A DNA stretch of 64,000 nt. It comes from CAXOVX01 sp964213345 (GTDB lineage Bacteria > Pseudomonadota > Alphaproteobacteria > Rickettsiales > Midichloriaceae). Position 1 is the stretch's first letter; each line of letters opens with the position of its first letter. Location: contig CAXOVX010000002.1 of assembly GCA_964213345.1 (NCBI GenBank), forward strand, positions 41,540 through 105,539. The letters are read 5' to 3'. A program made the translations under genes and the position numbers. The notes below the pieces were generated by a model. The model searched no databases. It saw nothing but the letters and a program-made list of their open reading frames with translations, and was not told where the DNA came from. This document shows positions 7,706 through 18,562 of this stretch, piece by piece.

Positions 7706-10313
7706 TAGCTATATGATAGAGCCAAGCCATGGGAACACAAGAAAGGTTGCTGTAAGCAAAGTGGTTGCAAAAATATTGCGCTTTTCCTTGTTGTGCATTT
7801 TAGTGCTGTGTTTTTTCCTGGGGCATAACCTAAATTGTGCAAAAGATGCTTATGCCTACGACAGCAGGCAAGAGTGGCAAGACGGTACCACTTTTTCTGG
7901 TGGCATTATTAATGGATTAAAAACTATTCTTGGTATGCTGAGTCAATGTTTCTTAACACAAACATTATTTGCTGCTGTAAATCCGGATAATAACTGCCTC
8001 CCGAATAGAATAGGTAAAGACGTAAAAGACACCTATTGCGATGATAGGGTACCATATAACTACCTATTAAATCAGATTTTTGATGTTGATTCCATAGTGG
8101 GTATGATAGTAGCTGTAATAGTCATAGCCGTTGCAGTCGCCATTCTAACGTCTGGTGCTGCTGCTCCCATACTAGCACCGATAATAGGTTATCAATTAGG
8201 TTTGATGATAGATCTATGCGTCAATACCTATGTTTATGCTCCTCATGAATATATAAACGATACCCAAGGAAGGAAAGCAGATTGCCCTGGGTCTGATGCT
8301 GGATGCAATCCTGCTTTAACTAAAGATGATGTTCCATATTTTTTTCAATGTGGTAATAAAGATGAATATGGATATATGGGAGAAGCTTATTGCGCTACTA
8401 AAGAGGCGAAAAATGTAGCTGAAGCATCTAAGGATAAAATAGGAAGTCTTACTGTGAAAAGGGTAAATTTATGGGGTAGGTTATTTTTTGGAAATAATGA
8501 TGCTGTTAATGAAGGAGTATCTTTTTCACGTAAGGAAATCAAAACTGGAGATGGCAAGTGGTTAGGAGGTGGTACACTCACTATACCGGCATTAGTTAGA
8601 CCATATTATCGCTATCATGGAGGTAACGTACAACTTTGCGCTGCAGTTTCAAGTGCACTAATTCCGTTTAGCTTAGGTTGTACATATGTTCCACCTCCCA
8701 CGGAGGAGATACATTATGCAGATACGTTAAAAGAGTTAGCGACAAACACTAGGTGTGGGTATTTTTTGAAGGGAAGTAGGACAGATTTGCGCGCTTTAGG
8801 CTCTGAGCTTTACAATTCTGCAACAGGTGAACATAGTTCTGCTTCGTTATTTCTTTTAAGTGATATGCACTTGACTAGCACTGTTGTGGGGTGCATACAA
8901 GATTTGCTTACGGTTGCCTTTATTAATCCAGCGAATAACAGTACTTCATTCTTTGCTACAGTCCAGAGTAACATGAAGGCGATTGTAGTAGCTGTACTGA
9001 CATTGTACATAACTCTGCTTGGCATAAGAATCATGTCATCTCCCCAGGCGCCACAGATGAGTGAATGGGTAATGTATCTATTAAAATTTGCGCTTGTATT
9101 CTATTTTGCTCTTGGCAATGTCTGGTATAGCGACGCAAATGTATCTGATGGTGGGGCAAGTAAGGGGCAATTAGGCATATATCCAGCGATTTTGAGCGGA
9201 ATGGAGACTTTAGCAAGTATACTCATGCAAGGATCAAATGATGCTGACCCCCTACGAATGTGTTATCATCCAATAAATAAAGGAGAGAATTTACTCCTAA
9301 GTGGTAGGTATCCTGGCCCAGTTCGAGGTGAATATACAAATAGTGTGTATAATCCTGGCAAAAGAAATATTATGCTTACCGTGTGGGATTACATAGATTG
9401 TAAGGTAATAAATTATCTTAATTTTAATTCATGTAAGTATGAGGCAAGTACTTTAACAGGATTTTGGTTTATTGTTGCTGGTGTATGTACAGCACTTTTT
9501 AAATGGCAAATCACTGCACTTTTGATTGGAATTATGGCCGCTATCCAATGTTTTGTGTTGCTGCTTATCGTTTTTAGATTGGTGCATATAGTAATATTAT
9601 CAATGTTCACCGTGACAATTTTGGTATTGGTTGCTCCAATTATTCTATGTTTTGCCCTATTTGATTATACTAAAAAGTTTTATGAAACGTGGCTAAGCAT
9701 GCTTGTAGGTTATAGCATTTACCCTGCGTTATTTTTTGCCTTTATTACTCTTATGTTTGCAACATTTGACACAGTAATGTATGGCAATCCCGCGGAAATA
9801 AACAAGATTATAAGAGAACAGTGTGCTGGAAATATTGATAATTGTAAAATACTTCCAACAACACTGTGTAATAAAGAAGAATTGGCGGACTCACCGTATT
9901 GTAAATTTTTGAAAAAAGTGAATTCTGGAGGCTCATCTATTGGTAACTGTAGTATAACCAAGGGCAAAATAATGAGTGCATTGACAGAAGAGTACTCAGT
10001 GCCGGTTTTAGGAACATTTACTGTTTTAAAAAATGATATTATTCCTGATTTTTACGATACATTCCTTAAATTGGGGATCATTGCCCTTTTGTTTGGGCTA
10101 TTTGTGGAATTAGCAATTGGTATGATAGATGGAATAATGCAGGTAGCGGGACTTGGCAATTTCGCTAAGGGGTCAATACGGCTTGATAAGGCATTTATGG
10201 CAGAAGCCAAAGTAAATATAAAAATGTTACAATTGAAGGCTAAGGCGGCAAAATATGCAGCAGGAAAAGTAGGAGGGGTGATGAGTAATGCACTTAAGGC
10301 GGTCAGAAGATAG
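7695..10313 (+). CDS. virB6: Type IV secretion protein VirB6-like, large rickettsial form
   Basis: This is a polytopic inner-membrane protein of the VirB6/TrbL family, in the enlarged form usual in Rickettsiales. ATG 7695 overlaps the virB4 stop; a second ATG at 7713 is equally possible and upstream in-frame starts lie inside virB4. The N-terminus has a signal-like hydrophobic stretch (LLCILVLCFFLGHNL). It is followed by a long Cys-containing external region and a cluster of membrane helices from about residue 430 to 700, including ALLIGIMAAIQCFVLLLIVF. A last helical segment and a basic tail end the protein. Most Rickettsiales carry several virB6 paralogues in a row; here only one is present and an unrelated porin follows. 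Confidence 0.9.
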   Translation: MQHSSYMIEPSHGNTRKVAVSKVVAKILRFSLLCILVLCFFLGHNLNCAKDAYAYDSRQEWQDGTTFSGGIINGLKTILGMLSQCFLTQTLFAAVNPDNNCLPNRIGKDVKDTYCDDRVPYNYLLNQIFDVDSIVGMIVAVIVIAVAVAILTSGAAAPILAPIIGYQLGLMIDLCVNTYVYAPHEYINDTQGRKADCPGSDAGCNPALTKDDVPYFFQCGNKDEYGYMGEAYCATKEAKNVAEASKDKIGSLTVKRVNLWGRLFFGNNDAVNEGVSFSRKEIKTGDGKWLGGGTLTIPALVRPYYRYHGGNVQLCAAVSSALIPFSLGCTYVPPPTEEIHYADTLKELATNTRCGYFLKGSRTDLRALGSELYNSATGEHSSASLFLLSDMHLTSTVVGCIQDLLTVAFINPANNSTSFFATVQSNMKAIVVAVLTLYITLLGIRIMSSPQAPQMSEWVMYLLKFALVFYFALGNVWYSDANVSDGGASKGQLGIYPAILSGMETLASILMQGSNDADPLRMCYHPINKGENLLLSGRYPGPVRGEYTNSVYNPGKRNIMLTVWDYIDCKVINYLNFNSCKYEASTLTGFWFIVAGVCTALFKWQITALLIGIMAAIQCFVLLLIVFRLVHIVILSMFTVTILVLVAPIILCFALFDYTKKFYETWLSMLVGYSIYPALFFAFITLMFATFDTVMYGNPAEINKIIREQCAGNIDNCKILPTTLCNKEELADSPYCKFLKKVNSGGSSIGNCSITKGKIMSALTEEYSVPVLGTFTVLKNDIIPDFYDTFLKLGIIALLFGLFVELAIGMIDGIMQVAGLGNFAKGSIRLDKAFMAEAKVNIKMLQLKAKAAKYAAGKVGGVMSNALKAVRR

Positions 10314-10978
10314 CTTGATAAAATTTTAATGTCTGAACAATGCTTTGACAGACTGGATCAGTGATGGTTTGCGAAATTGATACAAAAATCGTTTTGCATC
10401 ATTCTTAATGGTTAGTAATGTTTTTTCATTATCAAACACAACACTTTTAGCTGTTATATTACTTATGCAGAACCGCAATGCATTATGGGACCGTTGATAA
10501 GGTAAAATATTTAGGATTTTGGAATGTATCGGAAGCCATTATGAGTAGAAATAAGTTCTAAAATGGTAGCCTGAATTATTTTGTATATGATTTCATTTTC
10601 AAGTGGCTATGCTGTTCCTTGGTGTTTTTGTGCGATTATTGCTAATCGCCTGGGGGGAGGGAGTATGGCTATCGCTTGAAATTAAACAAAAAATAGGCAA
10701 AATAGAGAAAAAATAGTTCATGCCACTTATCTCTGTTCATGGTCACTCCAGATGCGCCCCAAAATCCTAAATGTATTTAATCTTGCGACAGTTCTCATAA
10801 AGAAAACTGATCAATGTGCAATTAATGATGTCGCTGACCTCATGTGATGTATTTTCGCATCTAATATAAAAAAATATTTATCGTATTTCACAATAAATAC
10901 TTGGTCTGCTAATAATCCTCGTATAGCTTGTCTGAATTAATGTATGGTTAACAAGATATTTTTTATGAGAAAAATACT
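10314..10978. other. Gene-free stretch with repeat and IS debris
   Basis: No credible gene is visible. The part around 10455-10500 (GCAGAACCGCAATGCATTA) resembles the inner section of repeat family B in reverse orientation. The stretch near 10612-10650 (CTTGGTGTTTTTGTGCGATT) recurs near 36058 and, reversed, near 60530. TAATCTTGCGACAGTTCTCA near 10780 recurs near 34490. These look like ends of decayed insertion elements. The last 60 bases should hold the porin promoter. Confidence 0.5.
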
Positions 10979-12541
10979 ATGAGATCTGTCAAAACGTTTT
11001 TGTTTAGCACTATACTTGCCAGTATGGTTGTTGTCGCGTCTGCCAATGCGGCAGCTCCGGCTAAGGGTGCGAAAAATACGGCTAAATTGCCTTCAAATAC
11101 GGTAAAAAATAAAGAAGCAGCATATGCTCAAGATAAGCCAAATACATTTAGCATAGCACCTGATATCCTAGCTGAAGATACAGTCCAGCAGTCTACTGCA
11201 AAAACTAAAATTGAGGAAACACCATATAAGCCAGAAGATGGATTCGTGATAAAGATTGGTGGCGAGGTGAACTTACAAGGTGGCGTTATTTCACAAGATG
11301 ATTTTTTCAAAAATCAAAAAGCTGCCGCTGAAGCTTTGGGTTTTGGTTCTGACAATTCAAAAGATTTTGTCAGCTTTATGAAAGCCAATGATGACAAAAA
11401 TTGGGGAAATAAGCACGGATTTGCCAGCAACAATAACATAAAGTTTGATATCAGAAAAACTGACAGTAGTGGAATAAAATACGGTGGATTTGTTGAACTT
11501 AACGCAAATACCTCCGCAGAAACAGCAAGTGGTAGTAAAAAACCTGCAAATAAGGCGTATTTATATGTGGAAGGCGGATTTGGTAGAATTGAAGGTGGTA
11601 GCTATGATGGTGCATCGAAGAGTATGCAAATATCAGGAGCTGATGTAGGAAAAGCTACAGGTGGAATTGATGGTAACTATGGGATTTGGATCCCTTATAA
11701 AGCGGTCTCTACGAGCTTCAAAGATCCAGTGGGTGACAAGCCACAGCCATTCGTTTTAGATGATGGCTTATTTTTCTTGTCGGATGTGTATTTGCCACAT
11801 GCCGCTGATGCCGGTAAAGCAAATAAATTGACATACTATACTCCAAAAATCAATGGATTTACTTTTGGTCTCAGCTATGTGCCTAATTCCGAGGTAAAAG
11901 GATCAACTTTCGTAGTAGGTAAAAGAAGTGAGAAAGAAAAAGGATATCAAAATGTTGTTGAAGTTGGATTGAAATATGAAAATGAAGCTACTAACGGTGT
12001 CAAGTTTGCGGGATCTTTAACTGGTGAATTCGGTCAAGCTAAGGATATTTTAGTGATTACAGAATCCGGCAAGCTGGGGGTAGACGTAAAACGTAACAAT
12101 CTTGCAGCATGGGCAATAGGTGGTGAGGCTGAATACAAAGGTTTGGCTGTAGCTGCTTCTTACGGGAATTGGGGCAAATCCGGTACGCCTGTCAATAAGA
12201 CAATTGGCGATAAAGAAATAAAAATGTCAGATAGTAGCACATACTATTGGACTCTTGGTGGGTCTTATACCTACAACAAACTGGGAGCTAGCGTTACGTA
12301 TTTAAACGGAAAAGCTTATAATGTGAGCTCTGCCAGAGCGTTGAGATATTTGGCGATTTCTCAAAATGACATGAAAGATGGCAATAAATTTGATGCTCTT
12401 TCATTTGGAGCAGAGTATAATATTATGCCTGGATTAACGCCATACGCGGAAGTAACACACTTTAAGCTTCAAAGTTCTTGCAAAGACCTAAAAACCAATA
12501 AAGGGTATGTATTCTTAGCTGGATTAAAGATCAATTTCTAG
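10979..12541 (+). CDS. Outer-membrane porin (Gram-negative porin type)
   Basis: A cleavable signal peptide (MRSVKTFLFSTILASMVVVASANA) is followed by an Ala/Lys-rich linker to about residue 85 and then a beta-barrel region. Alternating strands such as IKYGGFVELNANTS and GRIEGGSYDGASKSMQISGA match the porin superfamily layout. The protein ends VFLAGLKINF, with the terminal Phe expected for Bam-dependent insertion. At 520 residues it is longer than the small barrels elsewhere in the window and is probably a 16-strand-type porin for solute uptake. It is a single gene downstream of virB6 and separated from it by IS debris. Confidence 0.85.
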   Translation: MRSVKTFLFSTILASMVVVASANAAAPAKGAKNTAKLPSNTVKNKEAAYAQDKPNTFSIAPDILAEDTVQQSTAKTKIEETPYKPEDGFVIKIGGEVNLQGGVISQDDFFKNQKAAAEALGFGSDNSKDFVSFMKANDDKNWGNKHGFASNNNIKFDIRKTDSSGIKYGGFVELNANTSAETASGSKKPANKAYLYVEGGFGRIEGGSYDGASKSMQISGADVGKATGGIDGNYGIWIPYKAVSTSFKDPVGDKPQPFVLDDGLFFLSDVYLPHAADAGKANKLTYYTPKINGFTFGLSYVPNSEVKGSTFVVGKRSEKEKGYQNVVEVGLKYENEATNGVKFAGSLTGEFGQAKDILVITESGKLGVDVKRNNLAAWAIGGEAEYKGLAVAASYGNWGKSGTPVNKTIGDKEIKMSDSSTYYWTLGGSYTYNKLGASVTYLNGKAYNVSSARALRYLAISQNDMKDGNKFDALSFGAEYNIMPGLTPYAEVTHFKLQSSCKDLKTNKGYVFLAGLKINF

Positions 12542-13529
12542 CCTATTGTAAGAGCAGTACAGACAAATTGATCTGTGTACTAAAAGGCAAGAATTTTTGT
12601 AAGTATGTGGTGGGGTGTTGTGCTATTAGGTTGTTTTGTGCCATAGCTCAACGCTACTTCTGCCGTTCTAGGTTGCAACTTATCCATCGTTTTCCTAAGG
12701 TGATTAGGTGGTGTTGGGGTTTAGGTTAGCCAGAGATAAGCGGATATATGAACCGAAAGAAGAGAATGTCAAGGCAAGCTTGCCATATCTTGCTGAAACT
12801 TTGTGGGGGTTTTTTAGTTTATAAAACATCCTTTGACTTTAATAGATGAGAAAAATAATACCAAGTTCCAGGTGCACTATATGACTGAGTCTGAGTCCTG
12901 TAGTGTAGCGGTGTGGGCATTAGAAGGGGGAACTTGGTGTTACTACTTACCTCCTCTTCCCTTCCCGGCCAATGTTGACTTTGCATCATATGCTATGCCC
13001 TTAGCAGATATATCACGATCAATATTGTTCCAATACGTATGGAATTTTGATATCCGATGTATGCCCCAAGGAATTGTGTACCACGCACCTCACAATTGGC
13101 ATTACTAAGAGAGGAGAAATTTGACTGAAAAGCGCCCCTTATGAGACGAATTACGGGAGGGCTTTATGGGGTAAGATGTGCAATCTATGAGTGTTGTTTC
13201 CCGACGGTTTCTAGTGTGGGTTGCTTGAATCTCGATTGCAATTTATTTTGAATATTTTTTTACATTATAATCTATATATACTTCACATTTCCATACTAAT
13301 CTCCCGTCCCATCGCTCTTCTAGCGCTATTTATCTCTAGCTTTCCCTGTCGCGAAATTTTCCTTAGAATATCTTCTGCCCGAGATGAAATCATATATTTT
13401 TCTCCTTTCTTCGCATATCCATGCTCTTTATGGATGTATTTATGGGGCTGTTGCGAGATGGGATAAGATAAGGTATTATTCATGTAGGTGGGCAAGATAA
13501 ATGGTAGGCGAATGGTATTAAGTCAAATA
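12542..13529. other. Gene-free stretch with one repeat A copy
   Basis: After a weak hairpin behind the porin (GTACAGA...TCTGTGTAC, about 12557-12577) there is no convincing gene. Short frames here are assembled across a repeat A copy (12858-12941). The segment near 13365-13440 (ATCTTCTGCCCGAGATGAAA and following) recurs in similar form at about 37745-37803 and is probably the end of a decayed insertion element. Confidence 0.5.
12858..12941 (+). repeat. Repeat A copy 1 (shortened)
   Basis: It starts ATACCAAGTTCC and ends GGGGGAACTTGGTGT, with the shared interior GACTGAGTCTGAGTCCTG. It lacks the middle CACTAGGAGCGCAATGG section of the full copies. Copies in the ATACCAAGTCCC-first orientation are called plus in this list. 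Confidence 0.8.
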
Positions 13530-14425
13530 ATAATGGTGAGTTTGGAAGAGTTGGTATCTAGGGATAATCAATAGAGGAGTTTCAAGGCATTATTTAATTT
13601 TGCGGCAATTAGTGGTGAGTTATCAGCAGTTGAGTTGCCAGCTAATTACAAGGGTTACGGAGTTCATAGGCTATTTAAGTGCTTCTGCAATTGATGGAAG
13701 ATTTGAGCGGTAAGAACTTGAAAGATAGAGTGATAGCAACGCAGCAAGGTGGTTTTGTGAATTTGATTTAAGGGATGCGACTCTAGATTATAGCGTATTT
13801 AGTAAGCTAAGGAAAAAGATAGGGACCGAAAAGCTATCTAAGATATTTAGTATCTTCAGAGATAAGCTTATGGCGCAAGGTTATATAAGCGAGGTATTTA
13901 CATTTGTCGGTGCATCGCATCTAATATAGAAGGCAAGTTTGTGGGAAGAGAGAGATGAGGCAAGGCGGAAGAAATATGAAAAATTGAATAATGAAGTTTT
14001 GTCTAAAGTGGCACATGATAAACAAGCTAAGATCGGCTGTAAAGGTGGTACTAAGTTTTTGTATGGTTATAAAAAACATGTGAGTGTAGATAAGGCGACG
14101 ATTACACCAGCAAACGTTAACAGATGCCCAGGGATTTAAACATGTGTGCCCGTCTAGGCGCTCTATATACGCAGATAATGGGTATTGCACGTCTCCTGCC
14201 AAAACTATAGCCATAGCTAAAAGAGGGCATCTTGGAGGAATTAAGAAGACTGATAGGAAGGGTAAAAATGGTGGGTTCGACCCTTCGGATTCTATATGGA
14301 GGGCGCCTTTTGAGTGGGTCTTTTCTAAAGATACTATATATTCACGCCTCTTTAGCATAGCAAAGAATAAGTTTTCAGCACTTATGCATGCTATTCGTTT
14401 TTATTTAAAACGTTGTGCATATTGA
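13530..14425 (+). pseudogene. Degraded IS5-type transposase
   Basis: Reading across several frameshifts gives a nearly complete IS5-family transposase. An N-terminal part contains SLEELVSRDNQYRGFKALF, RDATLDYSVFSKLRKKIG and GYISEVFTFVGASHLI. A middle part (13939-14139) has LWEERDEARRKKYEKLNNE and FLYGYKKHVSVDK (first Asp). The end (14144-14425) has YADNGYC (second Asp region) and RAPFEWVFSKDT. Indels at about 13680-13790 and 14140 break it. Related fragments lie at 23940 and 36183. Confidence 0.85.
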
Positions 14426-14564
14426 CCCTGCCAATCAAGGGATTGGTATAGCTAATCACCAAAAATATAGAGAATCTTCTAGAATACACAAATAATAAAT
14501 TTTAAACACAGTCTATAAGACACATTCCTTAGCTAAAATCATTTTTATAATAGCGTCTTTAACT

Positions 14565-14715
14565 CCTGAAAATACAAAAACTCCAGCCAGCATCAGTCCC
14601 TTTATGTATCCCACTTTCGTTTATAAATACCAAATTATCTTCAGCTATGAGCGATATCTTCTCTAAAAGCTCTTCTTTTTTCTTAGAATCGGCTTCTTTA
14701 TAGAATGTACGTCCA
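14565..14715 (-). pseudogene. Fragment of an IS630-type transposase
   Basis: The minus strand encodes YKEADSKKKEELLEKISLIA followed by EDNLVFINESGI. This matches the start of the catalytic domain of the better-preserved remnant at 38774-39245. Both ends are lost and the frame breaks after the first Asp/Glu motif. Confidence 0.75.
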
Positions 14716-14909
14716 GATCAAGGTTTTTACCTTGCATATTATTTTTTTACAACCAAGATGTGTAGACTTTTTAGCTACAGCAATTTTAGCGGGGGGCGGT
14801 ACCACAGCATTTATCTACATATTTACTGTGCTTTGTGATAGACATGCATAAGTATCGCCATTATATGATGCAACCAATGCTTTTTTTAAAAATAACTTAG
14901 GTTTCGTAC

Positions 14910-17900
14910 TTAATGGTGGTGTGCATAGCCCAAATCTCCCTCTATGGAGGCAGGTGGCGTCATGGGGCATTTGCCAAATAGACACTCTATCTGTTCAAAA
15001 GTTGATCCCAAAAATGTGTCAAGTACTGCGGTAGAAACTGCATGTGCTGCTGAAAATGTTGTAGCAACTAAAGTGGTTTTTTGGATAACGTCGATTGCCT
15101 TACTCAAAACATCACCATTCGCTAATGGGTCAAGTAATATAAATGCCTTATACGCAGAGTATACGCCAATGATGGTTGGTATTACTATATGAGTTGTAGT
15201 AGAAGTATGCTCAGGATGTCCTGAGCTGATGTATTTGAGTGCACTAACACCAACATTCAAAAGGGCCATGCCTACTATAGTTGCGGGATGTAATTGGGCT
15301 CCTACTATTAGGGCGATAGATATACCGCTGAGTGTTGTTAGTGCGGCATCTATTGTTACGTCCAGCACTTTCTGGAATAAGCTTTTTTCGGTAAATTGGT
15401 GCTGAGTACCTGTTATGTAGGAAGCATCTGCGTTATGAAGCTTATAGGACGTAGCTTTTATAACATAAGGTACAGTAACATATAAAGTGTACTTCAACGC
15501 AACCTTCACGCCCAATTGAGGAGCATTTCCATAAATTGCACTAAAAGCAGTGACGGCGTACAGAGGAGTCCACACGTATTCATTATAGAATGTCTTTGCT
15601 AATGCATTGTGCTGAAGGGATGTTTGTTCTCCACTAAGCCAATGCCACAACTCAGAAATTTTATCGTACAAGTATAGCAGCGCAAATCTATTTTCTATGA
15701 TGTTAAGACCTAACATGGATCCGATAACAGCATGCTTACTTTTCGTATTTTCATATTCTCTTTCATCGGAAGAAGTTGCTGGAATGATATACAATGCTGA
15801 TGCGGCATCTTCATACTCTTTTGTATGCTCTGTAATTTTTTCGTTAGAAAAGTCCAATTTAACTTTATTATTTTGGGTAATACTATCAGATAGTTGTTTG
15901 GCTTTGCTGTTGACGATTAGTTTGTAATCTGGGGTACACAATTGTGTATTGTACTTGGTATCATCTAATGGAATATGCAAAGCTTGCTTTATTTCCTCTG
16001 TAAACGCATCTTTCCCCGTGAAAATGTTGTAGAGTTGTTGATGGTAATTGGTCTCAATGCCTGTAAAAAGGTTTCCTGACACGTAGTTGTAGTCTCTATT
16101 CACATTTACTACACTTACCTTGAGTTGTGGTAAAAACATCTCAAGAAAGTTGAAATATGCCATATGCGCGATCAGCTGATTAGTCGTTTTTCCTGTAGAT
16201 ACTAATGAAAGTAGGTCGTTACTGTGGGCACCATCTGGAAAGAAGTGCTCTTTTATATCTGTAACAGCAGCTTTATTTTGTCTAAACATAGCCGTTCCTA
16301 AAACTGTTAGACCTGTATTTTGATTTTGCGCGAATATGACAGATGTATCGCAGTGTACTGCTACTGTTCCGTGTTTTGTCTGTGTTGCTATAGTTTTTTC
16401 GTGCAGGGCACCGAGGATTTTTTTAAACATAATAGAGTCATAATGCTCCTTATCTGCCACAAAACGATGTAGAAGCTTTGAATTTTTATCTACCAAGTAG
16501 TTGGCTAATTGTTTAAAAATTACATCCCCTTTGAGCGTTTTATCCATTTCAGCAATTATTTCGTACCTACTTCCTTCAAATAACGTATGCAACAAAGATT
16601 GTATAACATTTGGGTTTTTTACATCCATCAGTGATAGGACTTCGCGAACGTTTTTAAAATCAGTATATTGTACGGGGAATGCCTTAGCTGGATCTAGGGC
16701 ATTGGGATCTATGATGTGATTTTTCAGTAATGGGAGCATAAATTGCTTAGCGGACACTTTTTCTGATAATTCCCTCATCAAGAATGGATCGCTAGTATAT
16801 TTGATTGCCAAATCTCCATCTTTTTTTACGATACTTGGACTTGCTGATGATAATGTATGAAGTTGATGATCACTGTGTTTGTCTGTATTGCTGACTAATT
16901 TTTTTATCTGATTTTTATCTGTACTTTTGATAGAACGTTGATCGTCTTGCGGTCTGACCGACTTTTGGGGAGAGAGACTTTTTTCTCTGAGCCATGGCTT
17001 GAAATTTTTAGTGCTTATGGGATTAAATCCAGGCTTTTTCTCTATTGGTGATTGTTGTCCTTTTAAATCTGTACTTTTTACGGAATCTTCCCTTTTTTGA
17101 GATCCCATGTTGAAATTTCGGACGTTCATAGCGTTAAACGCAGACTTCTTTTGTAATGCTTGTTGTTGCATGTTGTTTGCGGATAGTTTACTCGTTGACA
17201 CTAAATCTTGCAAAAATTCTATTGGATTCTCTTCTTTAGATTTTATCTCAAGCTCTTTAGTATCTTGATTAAGTGTGGGCTGCTTAAACACTAGTTGCAG
17301 CATGTTTTTTTGAGGGATGTTTTTCAAATTTTGGGATAGATGTTTCATAGGGAATTGAAATGCTTGGCTTTGCTCCATATTTACCGGCTCTTCTTGAATT
17401 ATGTTTACCGGTACTTTTTGAATTACAATAGCCTTTTTATTTTTTAAATTTTCCTCTATATTTAGATGTTGTGATTCTGTTTTAGATGCATCAAGTGCTG
17501 TTTGTAGCACTTTATGCAATACATTGTCAAAAATTCCGTGGGTGTGAAGAGCAATATCAAGTAAATACTTACCGGCGGGCACTTTTCCATCTAAGATTGT
17601 TGGTTTACCTATAGTATCTTGTGTTATAAATGTTTCGATATTCAGCTGTTTCTCCCTAAGCGCTGTCGCAAGATCAGGGCTTGCAACAAGGTGGTGTACG
17701 ATGTTAGTATTACCGAATAGCACCTTGCACGTATCACTGCTGATTAATGATAACAAGCGTGCTATAGTGTCAGTATGCCCGGAGCGTATTATAGCTATGG
17801 CTAATTCTCCCTTTAAGTCCTGTAATTCAACTATACCTTCTTTTGTTACCTGTGTAATGAAAGCAATAGTAATTTCTGCAATCTTTGGATCATTTATTTT

Positions 17901-18368
17901 ATCTTTTAAAATTTTTATCGTGTCTTGCTCCAATTTTGCTCCATGCTGTATCAAGACCTTGGCAAAATCTAAATTACCTTTATCAAAGGCGCTGTTTAAA
18001 GACTTAGTATAGATTTTTTGGACTTCCTCCTTTTTTTGTATGTCACTAACAAGTGGTTTATGGAAAATTTTTTGAGAGATCGTATTAACCCCTTGTTTCA
18101 CCACATTTGGCAATTCTGGCAATGCTGTTTTTGTAGTTAAGATAATGTTTGTTAGCACTGCATCTTCCCTATTTAAAGCATAATTCAGCAATTTCTCTGA
18201 TAGTGCTGGTAAAGCTATCATACCAAGATATTTCATTCCATTCAGTCCATATGGCACTGCAGGGCAATATGCATTGATCAAGAAACTTAGTCCTTCCATC
18301 CCCACCTCTATTGCCAATGCTCCTCCTACACCTGCTGCTGTTTGTACGATCAATCTTTGTAATTTCAT
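14910..18368 (-). CDS. Giant 1152-aa ankyrin-like protein with C-terminal membrane region
   Basis: I do not recognise a named family. A short hydrophobic N-terminus (TAAGVGGALAIEVG) is followed near residues 125-240 by helix pairs resembling degenerate ankyrin repeats, for example GNLDFAKVLIQHGAKL. Residues of about 330-500 are a Lys/Gln/Ser-rich low-complexity stretch with repeated phrases such as KKPGFNPISTKNFKPW and KKSAFNAMNVRNFNMG. A folded region follows. The last 270 residues contain several hydrophobic segments (LSGISIALIVGAQLHPATIV and others) and the protein ends in a His-rich tail. Large ankyrin-containing membrane proteins are typical candidate type IV effectors in Rickettsiales; that role is inference. 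It has its own transcript, divergent from the gene at 18563. Confidence 0.75.
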   Translation of the reverse strand: MKLQRLIVQTAAGVGGALAIEVGMEGLSFLINAYCPAVPYGLNGMKYLGMIALPALSEKLLNYALNREDAVLTNIILTTKTALPELPNVVKQGVNTISQKIFHKPLVSDIQKKEEVQKIYTKSLNSAFDKGNLDFAKVLIQHGAKLEQDTIKILKDKINDPKIAEITIAFITQVTKEGIVELQDLKGELAIAIIRSGHTDTIARLLSLISSDTCKVLFGNTNIVHHLVASPDLATALREKQLNIETFITQDTIGKPTILDGKVPAGKYLLDIALHTHGIFDNVLHKVLQTALDASKTESQHLNIEENLKNKKAIVIQKVPVNIIQEEPVNMEQSQAFQFPMKHLSQNLKNIPQKNMLQLVFKQPTLNQDTKELEIKSKEENPIEFLQDLVSTSKLSANNMQQQALQKKSAFNAMNVRNFNMGSQKREDSVKSTDLKGQQSPIEKKPGFNPISTKNFKPWLREKSLSPQKSVRPQDDQRSIKSTDKNQIKKLVSNTDKHSDHQLHTLSSASPSIVKKDGDLAIKYTSDPFLMRELSEKVSAKQFMLPLLKNHIIDPNALDPAKAFPVQYTDFKNVREVLSLMDVKNPNVIQSLLHTLFEGSRYEIIAEMDKTLKGDVIFKQLANYLVDKNSKLLHRFVADKEHYDSIMFKKILGALHEKTIATQTKHGTVAVHCDTSVIFAQNQNTGLTVLGTAMFRQNKAAVTDIKEHFFPDGAHSNDLLSLVSTGKTTNQLIAHMAYFNFLEMFLPQLKVSVVNVNRDYNYVSGNLFTGIETNYHQQLYNIFTGKDAFTEEIKQALHIPLDDTKYNTQLCTPDYKLIVNSKAKQLSDSITQNNKVKLDFSNEKITEHTKEYEDAASALYIIPATSSDEREYENTKSKHAVIGSMLGLNIIENRFALLYLYDKISELWHWLSGEQTSLQHNALAKTFYNEYVWTPLYAVTAFSAIYGNAPQLGVKVALKYTLYVTVPYVIKATSYKLHNADASYITGTQHQFTEKSLFQKVLDVTIDAALTTLSGISIALIVGAQLHPATIVGMALLNVGVSALKYISSGHPEHTSTTTHIVIPTIIGVYSAYKAFILLDPLANGDVLSKAIDVIQKTTLVATTFSAAHAVSTAVLDTFLGSTFEQIECLFGKCPMTPPASIEGDLGYAHHH

Positions 18369-18562
18369 ATATCTCTCCTATTTTATGGTTCGTAGTTATA
18401 TATACCCGGTGAGCGTTCATGCAACTTTAACATGCGTCTATAAAAAAGCAAATATAAAACTAATATTTTCTTTTTTGTTCAGTAATATACCTTCCTGTCC
18501 TAAGAAAAGTGTATTATCGTATTTTTTCTGCGTTTCTTCATCAATAGTGTATTAGGGGATAT

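Noticed and set aside
12833..13108. 91-codon plus-strand frame
   Set aside because: It is assembled across a repeat A copy (12858-12941), has no ribosome-binding site or recognisable domain, and similar frames arise at other repeat copies.
13221..13495. Overlapping short frames on both strands near 13.3 kb
   Set aside because: They coincide with a sequence repeated near 37.75 kb that looks like an IS end, and the translations show no domain.
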